Shown: positions 8,164 to 17,570, numbered from the stretch's first letter. The stretch is DNA of 54,309 nucleotides from Pedosphaera sp. (GCA_009695275.1 SIBF01000002.1:1-54309), one strand, 5' to 3'. Made by a program: numbers and translations. Notes: generated by a model not told the origin, from the letters alone.

Positions 8164-9645
8164 ATGAAACCGCAGTCGAAGAAAACCAAGAAACCTTCTG
8201 ATTCAAAGAAGCTGTCCAAGCCCATCGCTGCCAAGCCCATCGCTGCCAAGCTCAAACCGGCCAGAGTTTCCAAATCGAAAACATCCAAAACCGTTGTCAA
8301 AGCCAAGTCTCCGGCAAAGGCTCGCAAACCAGCTTCAAAGACAGCCGCAAAGCCTGCCAAGCCGGCTCGAGGATCCGATGTCAAACTCAAGGCCGTGTCT
8401 CCTCCCCCGGTGCCTGGATCGCGACCGGTTCAACGCCGGCTGGCGATTCCGAAACTACTGCTCGAAGGAGACGCCCCGTCACAGGTTCTGCCCGTGCCGA
8501 GTGGGCCGGGCGAACGTTACGCGCTGGGGCCGGTAGCTCCGGCCTTTTCAGTTGCCGGTTGGGAGACGCCTGGCGAACTGCCGGAAGGCTACGGAACAAA
8601 AAAGCTTTTTCTGACAGCGCGCGACCCTCACTGGCTTTTCGCCTTTTGGGATCTCACCACGGAGCAGCGGCAGGAGTACAACAGGCAATCCGCGGAAGGA
8701 CACCTCGTGGTACGAATTTATCTGAATTCTTCCCGCAGAGAGATGGTCTCGGAAACTCAAGTTCATCCCGAGTCCCGCAGTTGGTTCATTTTTGTCGGGC
8801 AGGGAGGCGCTCGTTATGTCGCCGAGCTGGGCTACCTCTCGAAGAAGGGGAGCTGGCACTCGATCGCGATGTCGCCCGCAACGGTAACGCCTCCGGATCG
8901 TCAATCGGATGATGTTTCGGCGCAGTTCGTGACGCTTCCTCAGGCAGTGAAGTTTGAGGAAGTCGTGGTGGCGGCGCGCGAGGCTCTCGCGGAAAGTTTG
9001 CCTTTGGTGGAGATGATCGAGCAGTTACGTTCCGAAGGGCACGCTGGACTTCCCCGGATTCCCGAACCGCAGGTCGCGGGCACGAGCGAGGTCGCCGACA
9101 CTCCGGCTCCTCAGCCCGACTGGACGCCCGCACAGACGGAGGCGCTGGCCAAAGTGATCAAGCTGGACAGCCTGCGTCGCGTCTGGATGGGATCACTGGA
9201 AATCACGGAATTGATCCGCCGCCAGCTCCAGGTGGACGAGATCACAGGCGGAGCGGGTGGGATGGCCGCACTGGGCGCGGTTCTGAGCAATTTTGAACTC
9301 GGGGTTTCAAGCCCAACCCGCGCCGTGGATGCGAAGCGCGGAAAGAAGCGCTGTTTTTGGTTCAATATCAATGCGGAGCTGATCATCTACGGTTCCACGG
9401 AAAAGGATGCCGAGGTTACGATTGGCGGGCGTCACGTAAAACTGCGTCCAGACGGCAGCTTCAGTTTCAGGTTTGCATTGCCCGACGGCCAGTATGAACT
9501 TCCCGTGACGGCGGTCGCGTCGGACAAGGAAGAGGAGCGCCGGGCGTCCCTGACCTTCGCGCGCTCGACGGATTGCCTGGGGGACGTGGGAGCGCATCCG
9601 CAGGAATCCGGGCTGCGAGCGCCGGCGCCTGAAAACGTGCCATGA
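8164..9645 (+). CDS. DUF4912-domain protein with Lys/Ala/Pro-rich N-terminal tail
   Basis: About 493 residues from the ATG at 8164; the frame is also open from a GTG at 8128, so the exact start is uncertain. Residues ~1-85 are a low-complexity basic tail made of K, A, P and S (SKPIAAKPIAAK), resembling histone-H1-like or AlgP-like tails. The core matches the DUF4912 pattern (LFLTARDPHWLFAFWDLT, then HLVVRIY), a beta-sandwich thought to be related to carbohydrate-binding modules. A later beta-rich block contains AELIIYGSTEKDAEVTIGG. The gene ends 27 bases before a GH57 branching enzyme; this pairing is common and suggests a role in glycogen or alpha-glucan metabolism, perhaps as a scaffold. 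No catalytic residues are evident. Confidence 0.8.
   Translation: MKPQSKKTKKPSDSKKLSKPIAAKPIAAKLKPARVSKSKTSKTVVKAKSPAKARKPASKTAAKPAKPARGSDVKLKAVSPPPVPGSRPVQRRLAIPKLLLEGDAPSQVLPVPSGPGERYALGPVAPAFSVAGWETPGELPEGYGTKKLFLTARDPHWLFAFWDLTTEQRQEYNRQSAEGHLVVRIYLNSSRREMVSETQVHPESRSWFIFVGQGGARYVAELGYLSKKGSWHSIAMSPATVTPPDRQSDDVSAQFVTLPQAVKFEEVVVAAREALAESLPLVEMIEQLRSEGHAGLPRIPEPQVAGTSEVADTPAPQPDWTPAQTEALAKVIKLDSLRRVWMGSLEITELIRRQLQVDEITGGAGGMAALGAVLSNFELGVSSPTRAVDAKRGKKRCFWFNINAELIIYGSTEKDAEVTIGGRHVKLRPDGSFSFRFALPDGQYELPVTAVASDKEEERRASLTFARSTDCLGDVGAHPQESGLRAPAPENVP
8218..8247 (+). repeat. Exact 15-bp tandem duplication in the basic tail
   Basis: Two perfect copies of AAGCCCATCGCTGCC encode the repeated pentapeptide KPIAA. 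Being a multiple of three, the repeat can change tail length without a frameshift. Confidence 0.8.
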
Positions 9646-9672
9646 TCCGCATCAAGGCCCCTCGCTGAACTC

Positions 9673-11244
9673 ATGCAAGGTTACCTCGCACTCATTCTGC
9701 ACGCGCATCTGCCGTATGTCCGGCATCCGGATCACGACCGATTCCTGGAAGAGAACTGGTTGTTTGAGGCCATCACGGAATGTTATCTGCCGCTGCTTGA
9801 CGTGATGGAACGATGGGTTGCCGACGGCATCCAGGCCCGGCTCACGCTTACACTCACTCCGACCTTGTGCTCATTGTGGCAGGACCGGCTTCTGCAGGAT
9901 CGCTACGTGCGCTACCTCGATGGTTTGATCGATCTGGCCGACAAGGAGGTTCATCGCACCCATTGGGACAAGGCGCTGAATCCGATCGCTGAATTTTATC
10001 TGGCTCGTTTCCGTGCGGCGCGGGCGTCTTATTTCCGCCACAATCGGGATCTGGTGAGCGCCTTCCGGGGGCTCCAGGATGTTGGCCTGATCGAGATCAT
10101 CACTTCCGCCGCGACCCATGCGTTGCTGCCTTTGCTCCATGATTGCCCCGGGTCGATGCGTGCGCAGATACTCCTGGCTCGGGACCATTACCGCACGTGT
10201 TTCGGACGTGAACCGAGAGGCATCTGGTTGCCGGAATGCGCCTATGCCGACGAGTTGGAGGAGTTCCTGAAGGAGGCGAATATCCGTTGGTTCCTCTTGG
10301 AGTCGCATGGTCTGATGAATGCCTCGCCCCGTCCGCGCTACGGAACATTTGCTCCGGTCTTTACGCCCGATGGAGTCGCTGCGTTTGGCCGTGACTTCGA
10401 TTCAGCGCGCCAGGTCTGGAGCCGGAACGAGGGTTATCCCGGCGATCCGGCTTACCGGGATTTCTACCGCGATATTGGGTTCGACCTGGATTACGATTAC
10501 CTCAAGTCATACCTTCCCGCCCCGCCCAACCGCAGCTTTACCGGCATCAAGTACTGGGCAATCACGGGGGCGGATCCGAAACAAACTTACAATCGAGCCA
10601 TCGCACTCGATCGCGCAGCCGCACACGCGCAGCATTTTCTGGATGCGCGCGTTCAACAAGTGATGCAAGCAGCGGCAATCATGGACCGGCCACCGATCAT
10701 CATGGCCCCGTACGACGCGGAACTCTTCGGCCACTGGTGGTACGAGGGACCAGAATTCCTCGATTATTTCGTCCGCAAAACAGTCTTCGATCAGCAAGTT
10801 GTGAAACTCGCGACTCCCGAGGAATACCTGGGATGGCACACGACGCAGCAGGTCGCCCGTCCGAGCGCTTCCAGTTGGGGCGAGGAAGGCTACTGTAAGG
10901 TCTGGCTCAACCCCGCCAACGAGTGGATTTATCCCCATCTCCGCGTGGCTCACGAGCGGATGGTGGACCTGGTGCATCGGCATCAGAATCCGGAGCCGCT
11001 GACCGAGCGTGCTCTTAAACAAGCGGCGCGGGAGCTGTTGCTGGCTCAGGCGAGCGACTGGCCCTTCATTCTGCGCACCGGCACCAGCCCGGAATACGCG
11101 CGCCGCCGTATCAAAGCTCACCTGCTTCGTTTCCTCGCGCTCCACGAACAGCTCACGCTCACTCGCATCGACGAACCCTGGCTCGCTCACATTGAGTGGC
11201 TGGACAATCTCTTCCCGGACATAAATTACCGTTGCTGGGGTTGA
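9673..11244 (+). CDS. GH57 1,4-alpha-glucan branching enzyme
   Basis: A 523-residue cytoplasmic enzyme that transfers alpha-1,4-glucan segments to form alpha-1,6 branches in glycogen. It shows the conserved GH57 regions in order: ILHAHLPYVRHP near the N-terminus, GIWLPECAY with the catalytic nucleophile E188, and MAPYDAELFGHWW with the acid/base D348. Length matches bacterial and archaeal GH57 branching enzymes (about 520-560). A C-terminal helical domain (~400-523) holds DWPFILRTGTSPEYA, typical of the DUF1957-containing subgroup. It lies directly after the DUF4912 gene and probably shares its transcript. No other glycogen gene is in the window. Confidence 0.92.
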   Translation: MQGYLALILHAHLPYVRHPDHDRFLEENWLFEAITECYLPLLDVMERWVADGIQARLTLTLTPTLCSLWQDRLLQDRYVRYLDGLIDLADKEVHRTHWDKALNPIAEFYLARFRAARASYFRHNRDLVSAFRGLQDVGLIEIITSAATHALLPLLHDCPGSMRAQILLARDHYRTCFGREPRGIWLPECAYADELEEFLKEANIRWFLLESHGLMNASPRPRYGTFAPVFTPDGVAAFGRDFDSARQVWSRNEGYPGDPAYRDFYRDIGFDLDYDYLKSYLPAPPNRSFTGIKYWAITGADPKQTYNRAIALDRAAAHAQHFLDARVQQVMQAAAIMDRPPIIMAPYDAELFGHWWYEGPEFLDYFVRKTVFDQQVVKLATPEEYLGWHTTQQVARPSASSWGEEGYCKVWLNPANEWIYPHLRVAHERMVDLVHRHQNPEPLTERALKQAARELLLAQASDWPFILRTGTSPEYARRRIKAHLLRFLALHEQLTLTRIDEPWLAHIEWLDNLFPDINYRCWG

Positions 11245-11456
11245 GCAAGGCCAACTTAAACAACCGGCCAGATTGGTGAAACGTTCGCTCAATTTCGCGA
11301 CACAGAGCCGCAGTATTTGCCTGAAATTGAACCTTGGAGCGAAGATCAGGACAGGCAGAAAGTAGCACTTGATTTCGAGCACTCCTCGGGTAGCTTCCGC
11401 TTCCCGCTTGCGACCGTTCGATTTACCAGGATGGCAGGCGAAGGAACGAATTTTAT

Positions 11457-12014
11457 ATGGCAACAGCAAATGATATCCGCAAAGGAATGGCGATCAGCTA
11501 CAACGGCGATGTCGCCATTGTGCTCGACAGTCAGCACCGAACCCCAGGCAACCTCCGCGCCTTTGTTCAAGCCAGCATCCGCAGTATCAAGACCGGTAAA
11601 AGTTCCGATGTGCGATTCAGCTCCACGGAAAAGATCGAGGTCGTGCCGCTCCAGACCCGGCGCATGGAGTTCAGCTACCTGGATGGTGAAGATTACGTCT
11701 TCTCCGACCCCGAGAACTACGAAACCACCACCTTGCCAAAAGAGCTTGTCGGTGACGTCAAGAATTATCTTGTCGAGAACGCCTCGGTGCAGATGACCTT
11801 TGTCAGTGAAAAGGCGGTGCAGATCGAACTTCCGTCCAGTGTCATCCTGAAAGTGACCGATGCTCCAGAAGGCATTCGGGGAGACTCGGCCAACAACATG
11901 CAGAAAGCAGTGACCGTTGAAACCGGGATCACTGTTCAGGCCCCTCTCTTCATCAAGACGGGCGAGAAGATCAAGGTCGACACGCGAACGGGCAAGTACA
12001 TGGAACGCGCCTGA
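11457..12014 (+). CDS. efp: Elongation factor P (Asn at the loop tip)
   Basis: A 185-residue protein with the normal EF-P length and three beta domains: KOW-like N-domain, middle OB domain and C-terminal OB domain ending in GEKIKVDTRTGKYMERA, the EF-P signature. EF-P binds between the P and E sites and relieves ribosome stalling at polyproline. The loop reaching the peptidyl transferase centre reads TPGNLRAF; aligned to the E. coli VKPGKGQAF loop, the modified Lys34 is replaced by Asn32. Neither Lys nor Arg is at the tip, so known beta-lysylation, rhamnosylation or aminopentanol modification could not occur there. A GAAGGA Shine-Dalgarno-like sequence precedes the ATG by about 11 bases. An intrinsic terminator follows. 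Confidence 0.95.
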   Translation: MATANDIRKGMAISYNGDVAIVLDSQHRTPGNLRAFVQASIRSIKTGKSSDVRFSSTEKIEVVPLQTRRMEFSYLDGEDYVFSDPENYETTTLPKELVGDVKNYLVENASVQMTFVSEKAVQIELPSSVILKVTDAPEGIRGDSANNMQKAVTVETGITVQAPLFIKTGEKIKVDTRTGKYMERA

Positions 12015-12045
12015 GTCGCGGAACACGCATTTCATCCTTTGAGCG

Positions 12046-12074
12046 AAAGCCCGCCACGAGCGGGCTTTTTGTTT
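12046..12074 (+). terminator. Intrinsic terminator of efp
   Basis: AGCCCGC (12048-12054), a 5-base loop, GCGGGCT (12060-12066), then TTTTGTTT. This is a classic Rho-independent terminator 33 bases past the efp stop. Confidence 0.9.
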
Positions 12075-12170
12075 CGAGAGGTGCGGAAGATGGACTTGGG
12101 GGGTAACGCTCGAAGAGCATCGGCCAGATGATCGCAGCGACCGGACTTCGGCACCCACCAGATGCGCCCG

Positions 12171-13268
12171 TCAGAACCGCCGCGAAACACTGGCCAGGAT
12201 CAGAAAATCCCCAACCGCTGACGTGCCCAGGATCTGCCTGCCTGCGGCAGCGCTTAATTGCTTTTCCAACACGCTACGTTCCCGGTTGCGCACCAACCCA
12301 ACGGGCGCACTTAGCGCGAACGAATTCTTGCCCCAGGTTAAGTTCAATCCCGGCTCCACGGAGAGCGTATAACCGGGCCGTCGAAACCCATCATCGCCGC
12401 CGCCGATGAGGTCTCGAACTGGTTGTCCTTCAATCCGAGGTCCCAAACTGACCGACAGACCTTTTTGCGGCCATAGTGCGTAGGACAATCCCAGGCGTCC
12501 CAAGTATTGATCTGGCACGCCATTGATGTAATTGAAACCGGTTGGGTACCAGGGTACGAAGGTTTCTGTGCCGTTCTTCTTTCGGGGATTGATCAGGTAA
12601 TAAGCTGCCGCGTAGAGATCGGTGTTCTTGAAGATCCGTTGGAACGCTTTCATCTGCAGGATGATGCCCCAACCGCCATCACCAGGTTGTGTGGAAGTGT
12701 CAACCGGGCGCATCACGGGACCCGTAGGTTGGTAGGAGATGTCCTTCGCATTGTAGTCCCCGGTCGGGGCTTTCACTCCGAGACTCAAGGAGACATTGCC
12801 ATCGCGATGTTTGTCCGGGTCCAACAGCCACGCGTTGCCGACCAAGCTCACATCTCCCAAACCTCCGGCGGTCATGGAGTATGCGGTCACAAAGTCGTGT
12901 TCGTAAGCCCAGCGGTGCTCGCCATAGACGAAGGGCAAGTTGAATGTGAAGCTGATTCGCTTGGTGAATGCGTAGGTTGCACTAATCGCAACCGAATAAC
13001 TGTTGCCAAAGTCTTCCGGACTTTCGAACTGTGTTAGCTCGTGACTGCCGGCAAACACCCGGTCAGAATGCAGCCAGCTATAGGAGAGCGATCCTGCCCA
13101 TTGTTGGGCCTCCAAATAGGAACCGTCTGCGGCACCCAAACTGGACGCCATTTGCCGGACAGTTCAGAGTTGAGAAAAAGCTTTCGGCGCGGAAACCAGC
13201 AAGACGAAAACCATGGCCGAACCGCCGAACCAGGCTTGAGCCTGCTTGGATACTGGAACATTTCGCAT
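12171..13268 (-). pseudogene. Outer-membrane beta-barrel protein interrupted by an in-frame TGA after the signal peptide
   Basis: Read from the ATG at 13268, the frame encodes a signal peptide (MRNVPVSKQAQAWFGG, then a hydrophobic run ending VSAPKAFSQL), then TGA at 13166-13164, then continues in the same frame through TVRQMASSLGAADGSYLEAQ to a barrel ending VSRRF. Without the stop it would encode 365 residues. The mature part has alternating strands, aromatic girdles and a C-terminal Phe, as in outer-membrane transport-like barrels. Using the internal ATG at 13151 would give 326 residues without an export signal, which makes no sense for a barrel. It is therefore most simply a nonsense mutation, with sequencing error or stop readthrough as alternatives. 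Function is unknown; neighbours give no hint. Confidence 0.65.
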
Positions 13269-13406
13269 AAAAATCTTTCGTTCAAACACCATGAACATTT
13301 CCACGACCCAATCGGCGGGCGGAAGGTGGATGACAGGGCGGATTAGCTGCCCTTCAGGTCGTTCTGTCAATCGGCAAAGCGGAACTCCCTATGCAAATAA
13401 CCCTGT

Positions 13407-16400
13407 CTATCTGTTGCCGGCTCTTTTCCCGCCGGCCTCATACTTTGCCCAGTCCGCTTTCCGCTTTTCCCAAACTGTTTTCTGCTCTTGGAGGAAAGTA
13501 ATGAACCCGACGTCGGGATGCAGATTTTTTAGATTGGGGTCATCTCTAAATAGCGGATAACACGGAAATCCAGACTCAGCGGTTTGCTTCAACCACTTGA
13601 GCGCCGCCTGTGTCTCGTTCAAGCGCGCATAGGCGCAGGCGATGAAATAAGTGGCGTGATGGGTTTCCCCAAAGCTGACGTTAGTTTTCTGCTCGGCGAT
13701 CTTGAGTTGCCCGATGGATTCGGCCTTCTTACCTTCGGCCGCCAGCAGCACGGCCTTCATGGCGGTGAGCTCCCCGGGTTGGTCATCGGCGTTCGCATCA
13801 AAGTATTTTTGAAGCTTGGCGTTGGCCTCGTTCGTCCTGCCGAGGGCGAACAAAGCCCAGGCCCAGTGGGATCCGCAAAGCGAAGGAAGAATTCCGCTAT
13901 CAGGGCCGGGCCAGAGCGAGAGGGACTGCTCGTGCTCTCCCTTCCAGAGAAGTGAGCACGCCCGGCTCGCTGACTGGTACAGGCCCTGCCCCAGCGGATC
14001 GAGCATCTCCGCTTCATTCGCACAGGCCAGGGATCCGTCGAAGAACCCGGTGTGGTTGTAAACCCAACCCATCCAGTTCAGTGCCTCGCCTGAGCTAGGG
14101 TTTAACTTCAGCGCGTCGTGGAAGAGCTGAAGCGCTTTTTCGTGGTCGAAATTTCCTGGGTGCCAATAGAGTCGTCCATTCTGTGCCCACGCCTCGGCCA
14201 GCGTCGGATTGAGGGTAATTGCCTTCAATACCGCTTTCTCTGCATTGCCCTTCCACGGCTTGTCGGGTTCCGCCTCGTAGCGATAAAAACGAAAGATGTT
14301 AGCGCCGGCAAGAGCCGCCCAGGCGGGGGCAAAGTCCATATCGATGGCGACAGCGCGCTGGTACAATTTGATTTGCTCCTTGTTGGTCGTGTCACCGTCG
14401 CCGAGTCTTACGGCCTTCCCTTTGTAGTACAAATCCAATGCCTCTGGTTTGACCCGAAGAGCGCTGGCGAAACGAGCCTGTTCCTCCGGGTGCAACTTCA
14501 GTTTCATCTTTCTCACGATGGCCAGAGCGACTTCATTCTGCAAGGTGAACACGTCGCGCACGTCGCGCTCGTACTCTGCGGACCACAGCGGCCGATCAGT
14601 CGGCCCCTTGAACAACCGCACGCCGATCTGCACTTTGTCTGTCGCTCGCTTGAATGTCCCTTGGACCACGAAATCCACATTCAAGTTCCGCGCAATCTCC
14701 GGCACCGAGTTGGTCGTCTTCTGAAACTGCATCACCGTTGCGCGCCCGATGACCCGCAGTGCGCTGATCCGACCCAAATTGCTGATGAGGTCATCTGTCG
14801 TTTCGTTGGCGAAGTAATCCTCGTCCACGACACCGGAGAGATTCACCAGCGGCAAAACGGCCAGCTTCACGGGCGGAGCCTCCTTGTCTCCGCCTCTACC
14901 TTGTTTGAAGGCAAACAGCGCCAGCAACAAGACCGCCGTGACCAGGGCGAAGGCCACGGTCGTTCGCCGCAGGAGCCTGCCGCGAGTCGCCGCCCTTTCC
15001 CGCAGCGCCAAGTCGGCTCGTCGTTGGCCCAAGGCGCGGAGGTTCCTCGCCAACTGGCCGGCCTCGGCAAAGCGCTCCTGTGGATTGCCCGCGAAGCATT
15101 TCTGCAAATCCTCGCGTAACAACGGATCGTTGATCTCACGCGCCCAGTCCGTCGTCAGCGGGTGAGAAAAATCTCCTGCGAGAATTTGAAAGAGTACCAC
15201 GCCGAGCGAGTAGATGTCCGAGCGCGCCGATGCCGGTTTCCCAGCCAGAAGCTCCGGCGCCATGTAAAGCTGCGTCCCCGTGTGCGACGAAGAGCCGGAT
15301 CCCATCATCGTCTGCGTAAAACCCGCCTTCGTCAATCCCGCCAGCGCCTCCTGCGAAACCACCTGCCCGATGCCGAAGTCGGTCAGCTTGGCTCTTACCT
15401 CGTAGCAGCCGACGTGAGGAGGCTCATTCTTTTCGGCACCACCAGAAGGGACCGCAGTTAGAGCCTCGTTACCTCGGCTGCTACGAACAGTATGAACGAG
15501 GATGTTCGACGGCTTCACGTCCCGGTGGATCACGCCCGCTTCATGCGCCGCCTGCAACGCGTCCGCCACTTGCGCCACAATCTCCAGCCGCGTCGCCAGC
15601 GGCACCTTCTCCGCCCCGCCTTGCGCCTCCCACCATCCGCGCAAGTCCTGGCCCGCCTCGTAATCCATCACGATGTAAAACGGCGGCGCGTCGAAGAACA
15701 CTTCCTGAATGCCCACGATGTTCGGATGCTGCCCCACCTTTTCCTTCAACAACCGAAACAACGTCACTTCCCGTTTCAATGAGCGCACGCGATCCGCTCG
15801 AAAGCAAAACTTGAACACGCGCCGGTCTTTGAGCGTTTCATGCCGGCCCAGCCACACTTCACCAAACCCGCCTTCGCCCAACTTCTGTTCCAGCACCCAT
15901 TTTGTGTTCGGCACCGCCTGGCCCAGTGCCGGTCGCCACCCGAGCACTTGTTCCTCGCCGGGCGTCACCTGCCGTTGCGCTTTTACCGAGGTCGTCGGTG
16001 GACCACCAGTCTTCTGGCCCGCCTCCGCGATCTCACAAATCTCCACCGCCCCATCGACCCCTTCCAGGACGTATGGCCCGTGATTGAGCCACGAAAGCTG
16101 CCCCAGACCTTCCACCGCCTCCGTTCTCACCACTTGCCGCGCGCTGTCGAACACCGCACGGCTCATGAGAATCTGCCCGGGCCGCGCCACTTGCAGCAGC
16201 CGCTCGCACAGCACCAACTGCTCGCCGAACTGTTCGTGCGCTTTGTCCGCCTGCGCCTTCACCACTTCACCCAGATGAATGCCGATCCGGCATGTCAACG
16301 GCTTGGCCGTCGCCAACTGCATGCCCAAGGCGAACTGCACCGCGCTCGAAGGCCGGGCGAAACTCAACAGCGTCGCATTCCTTCCACGCTCCAGCACCAC

Positions 16401-17432
16401 CGACTGTGAAGACGCTCGCAGGCGTTGCTCGAACAGGGTCTGATGCGCCTGCAGCAGTTGCGTGGCTTCGCGCACTCCCAGCGATTTCTCCACCTCCTCG
16501 CCATTCGTGCTCAGAAACAGCAGCGTGACCACCTGCCCGGTGCCAGCCCAGGCCGGTGCCATTACCGCCGTCTTCACCGTCTCTGGCGCTCTCAGACTCT
16601 CCTTCAAACTCCGCAGGTCCACGATCAAGTCCCGCGCCGATTGATACCGCTCCTCCGGCGCTTTCCGCAGACACTTGAGGATCATCCGCTCCAACTCGGC
16701 GGGCACAGCGGGATTGAATCGCGCCAGTGCTTCCGGCGTGCTTTGTAAAATCTTGTCGAGCGTCTCACTCACATTCCGTCCCGCAAACGGGGCCCGTCCC
16801 GTCACCATCTCGTAAAGCACCGTTCCCAAAGCAAACAGGTCCGTCCGCGCATCCACTTCCCCGGCCAGCGCCTGCTCCGGACTCATGTAATTGGGAGTTC
16901 CCAACACTTGTCCCACTTGCGTCTGCACCAACGTCGCCGCTTCCTCCGTCGCGCTCTCGACCGCCAGCCGCTTCGCCAATCCAAAGTCGAGCACCTTCAC
17001 GCGTCCATCGCCGGTCACATGAAGGTTCGACGGCTTGATGTCGCGGTGAACGATTCCCTTGGCATGAGCGGCCGAGAGAGCTTCCACGATTTGCAACCCG
17101 ATCTCGATCAACTCGGGCATCTCCAGGTTCCCGCGCTTGAGCCGGGCTCCGAGAGTTTCTCCCTCCAACAATTCCATCGCGATGAAGGGGCGGCCGTCTT
17201 CCGCTTCGCCCACTTCGTAAATGGTGCAGATGTTCGGATGATTGAGGGCGGCCACGGCTTTGGCCTCGGTGAGAAAGCGCTGTCGATGACGGCTGTCCCC
17301 AGCGGATTCAGCCGGGAGGAACTTCAGCGCCACCGAACGGTCGAGCCGGGTGTCCTGCGCGAGAAACACTTCTCCCATCCCTCCGGCACCCAAAGACCGA
17401 ACCACCTGATAATGTCGGACGGTAGCGAGCAT
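13407..17432 (-). CDS. Dual Ser/Thr protein kinase with degenerate cyclase domain, membrane segment and TPRs
   Basis: A 1341-residue protein. Kinase 1 (~residues 8-275) has GAGGMGEV, K37, HRDIKPSN near 132, DFG and a SPEQ activation-segment end. Residues ~300-475 resemble a class III cyclase (CRIGIHLGEVVKA), but the metal-binding aspartates are missing (FLSTNGEEV where FTDI is usual), so it is probably regulatory. Kinase 2 (~507-800) has GEGGFGEVWLG, an FKF lysine, HRDVKPSN (D638), DFG (~685) and APE; both kinases appear catalytically intact. A ~30-residue insertion at ~649-678 comes from a palindromic repeat. One membrane helix (~822-841) precedes a TolB/adenylate-cyclase-associated-type domain (LAVLPLVNLSG) and TPRs to the end. 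The kinases should be cytoplasmic and the TPR part periplasmic. Substrates are unknown. Confidence 0.9.
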   Translation of the reverse strand: MLATVRHYQVVRSLGAGGMGEVFLAQDTRLDRSVALKFLPAESAGDSRHRQRFLTEAKAVAALNHPNICTIYEVGEAEDGRPFIAMELLEGETLGARLKRGNLEMPELIEIGLQIVEALSAAHAKGIVHRDIKPSNLHVTGDGRVKVLDFGLAKRLAVESATEEAATLVQTQVGQVLGTPNYMSPEQALAGEVDARTDLFALGTVLYEMVTGRAPFAGRNVSETLDKILQSTPEALARFNPAVPAELERMILKCLRKAPEERYQSARDLIVDLRSLKESLRAPETVKTAVMAPAWAGTGQVVTLLFLSTNGEEVEKSLGVREATQLLQAHQTLFEQRLRASSQSVVLERGRNATLLSFARPSSAVQFALGMQLATAKPLTCRIGIHLGEVVKAQADKAHEQFGEQLVLCERLLQVARPGQILMSRAVFDSARQVVRTEAVEGLGQLSWLNHGPYVLEGVDGAVEICEIAEAGQKTGGPPTTSVKAQRQVTPGEEQVLGWRPALGQAVPNTKWVLEQKLGEGGFGEVWLGRHETLKDRRVFKFCFRADRVRSLKREVTLFRLLKEKVGQHPNIVGIQEVFFDAPPFYIVMDYEAGQDLRGWWEAQGGAEKVPLATRLEIVAQVADALQAAHEAGVIHRDVKPSNILVHTVRSSRGNEALTAVPSGGAEKNEPPHVGCYEVRAKLTDFGIGQVVSQEALAGLTKAGFTQTMMGSGSSSHTGTQLYMAPELLAGKPASARSDIYSLGVVLFQILAGDFSHPLTTDWAREINDPLLREDLQKCFAGNPQERFAEAGQLARNLRALGQRRADLALRERAATRGRLLRRTTVAFALVTAVLLLALFAFKQGRGGDKEAPPVKLAVLPLVNLSGVVDEDYFANETTDDLISNLGRISALRVIGRATVMQFQKTTNSVPEIARNLNVDFVVQGTFKRATDKVQIGVRLFKGPTDRPLWSAEYERDVRDVFTLQNEVALAIVRKMKLKLHPEEQARFASALRVKPEALDLYYKGKAVRLGDGDTTNKEQIKLYQRAVAIDMDFAPAWAALAGANIFRFYRYEAEPDKPWKGNAEKAVLKAITLNPTLAEAWAQNGRLYWHPGNFDHEKALQLFHDALKLNPSSGEALNWMGWVYNHTGFFDGSLACANEAEMLDPLGQGLYQSASRACSLLWKGEHEQSLSLWPGPDSGILPSLCGSHWAWALFALGRTNEANAKLQKYFDANADDQPGELTAMKAVLLAAEGKKAESIGQLKIAEQKTNVSFGETHHATYFIACAYARLNETQAALKWLKQTAESGFPCYPLFRDDPNLKNLHPDVGFITFLQEQKTVWEKRKADWAKYEAGGKRAGNR
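15398..15487. repeat. Palindromic repeat element inside the kinase gene
   Basis: Arms at 15400-15429 and 15457-15486 match in 24 of 30 positions when one is reverse-complemented; the first 13 bases (TCGTAGCAGCCGA) are identical. The spacer is 27 bases. It lies in the second kinase domain between the catalytic loop and the DFG motif and keeps the frame open. Its shape is that of a mobile REP/MITE-like hairpin; whether it occurs elsewhere in the genome cannot be seen here. Confidence 0.75.
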
Positions 17433-17570
17433 GACACTGGAAGTTTTGCCTTATTCCACAGACTGGTTCAACCAATTCCGTCGGGCAAACCGCCTGGATT
17501 GCGCCTTCCGAGAAAGCGCTTCACGGCTTCATACCATCACCGAGGTGGCGAAGAAAAAGCCGTCTGTCCT

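Noticed and set aside
10507-11469. 320-residue minus-strand open frame over the branching enzyme
   Set aside because: Antisense to GH57 regions with clear catalytic motifs.
14118-15119. 333-residue plus-strand open frame inside the kinase gene
   Set aside because: Antisense to a well-supported kinase; composition (His/Arg/Leu-rich) is typical of a shadow frame.
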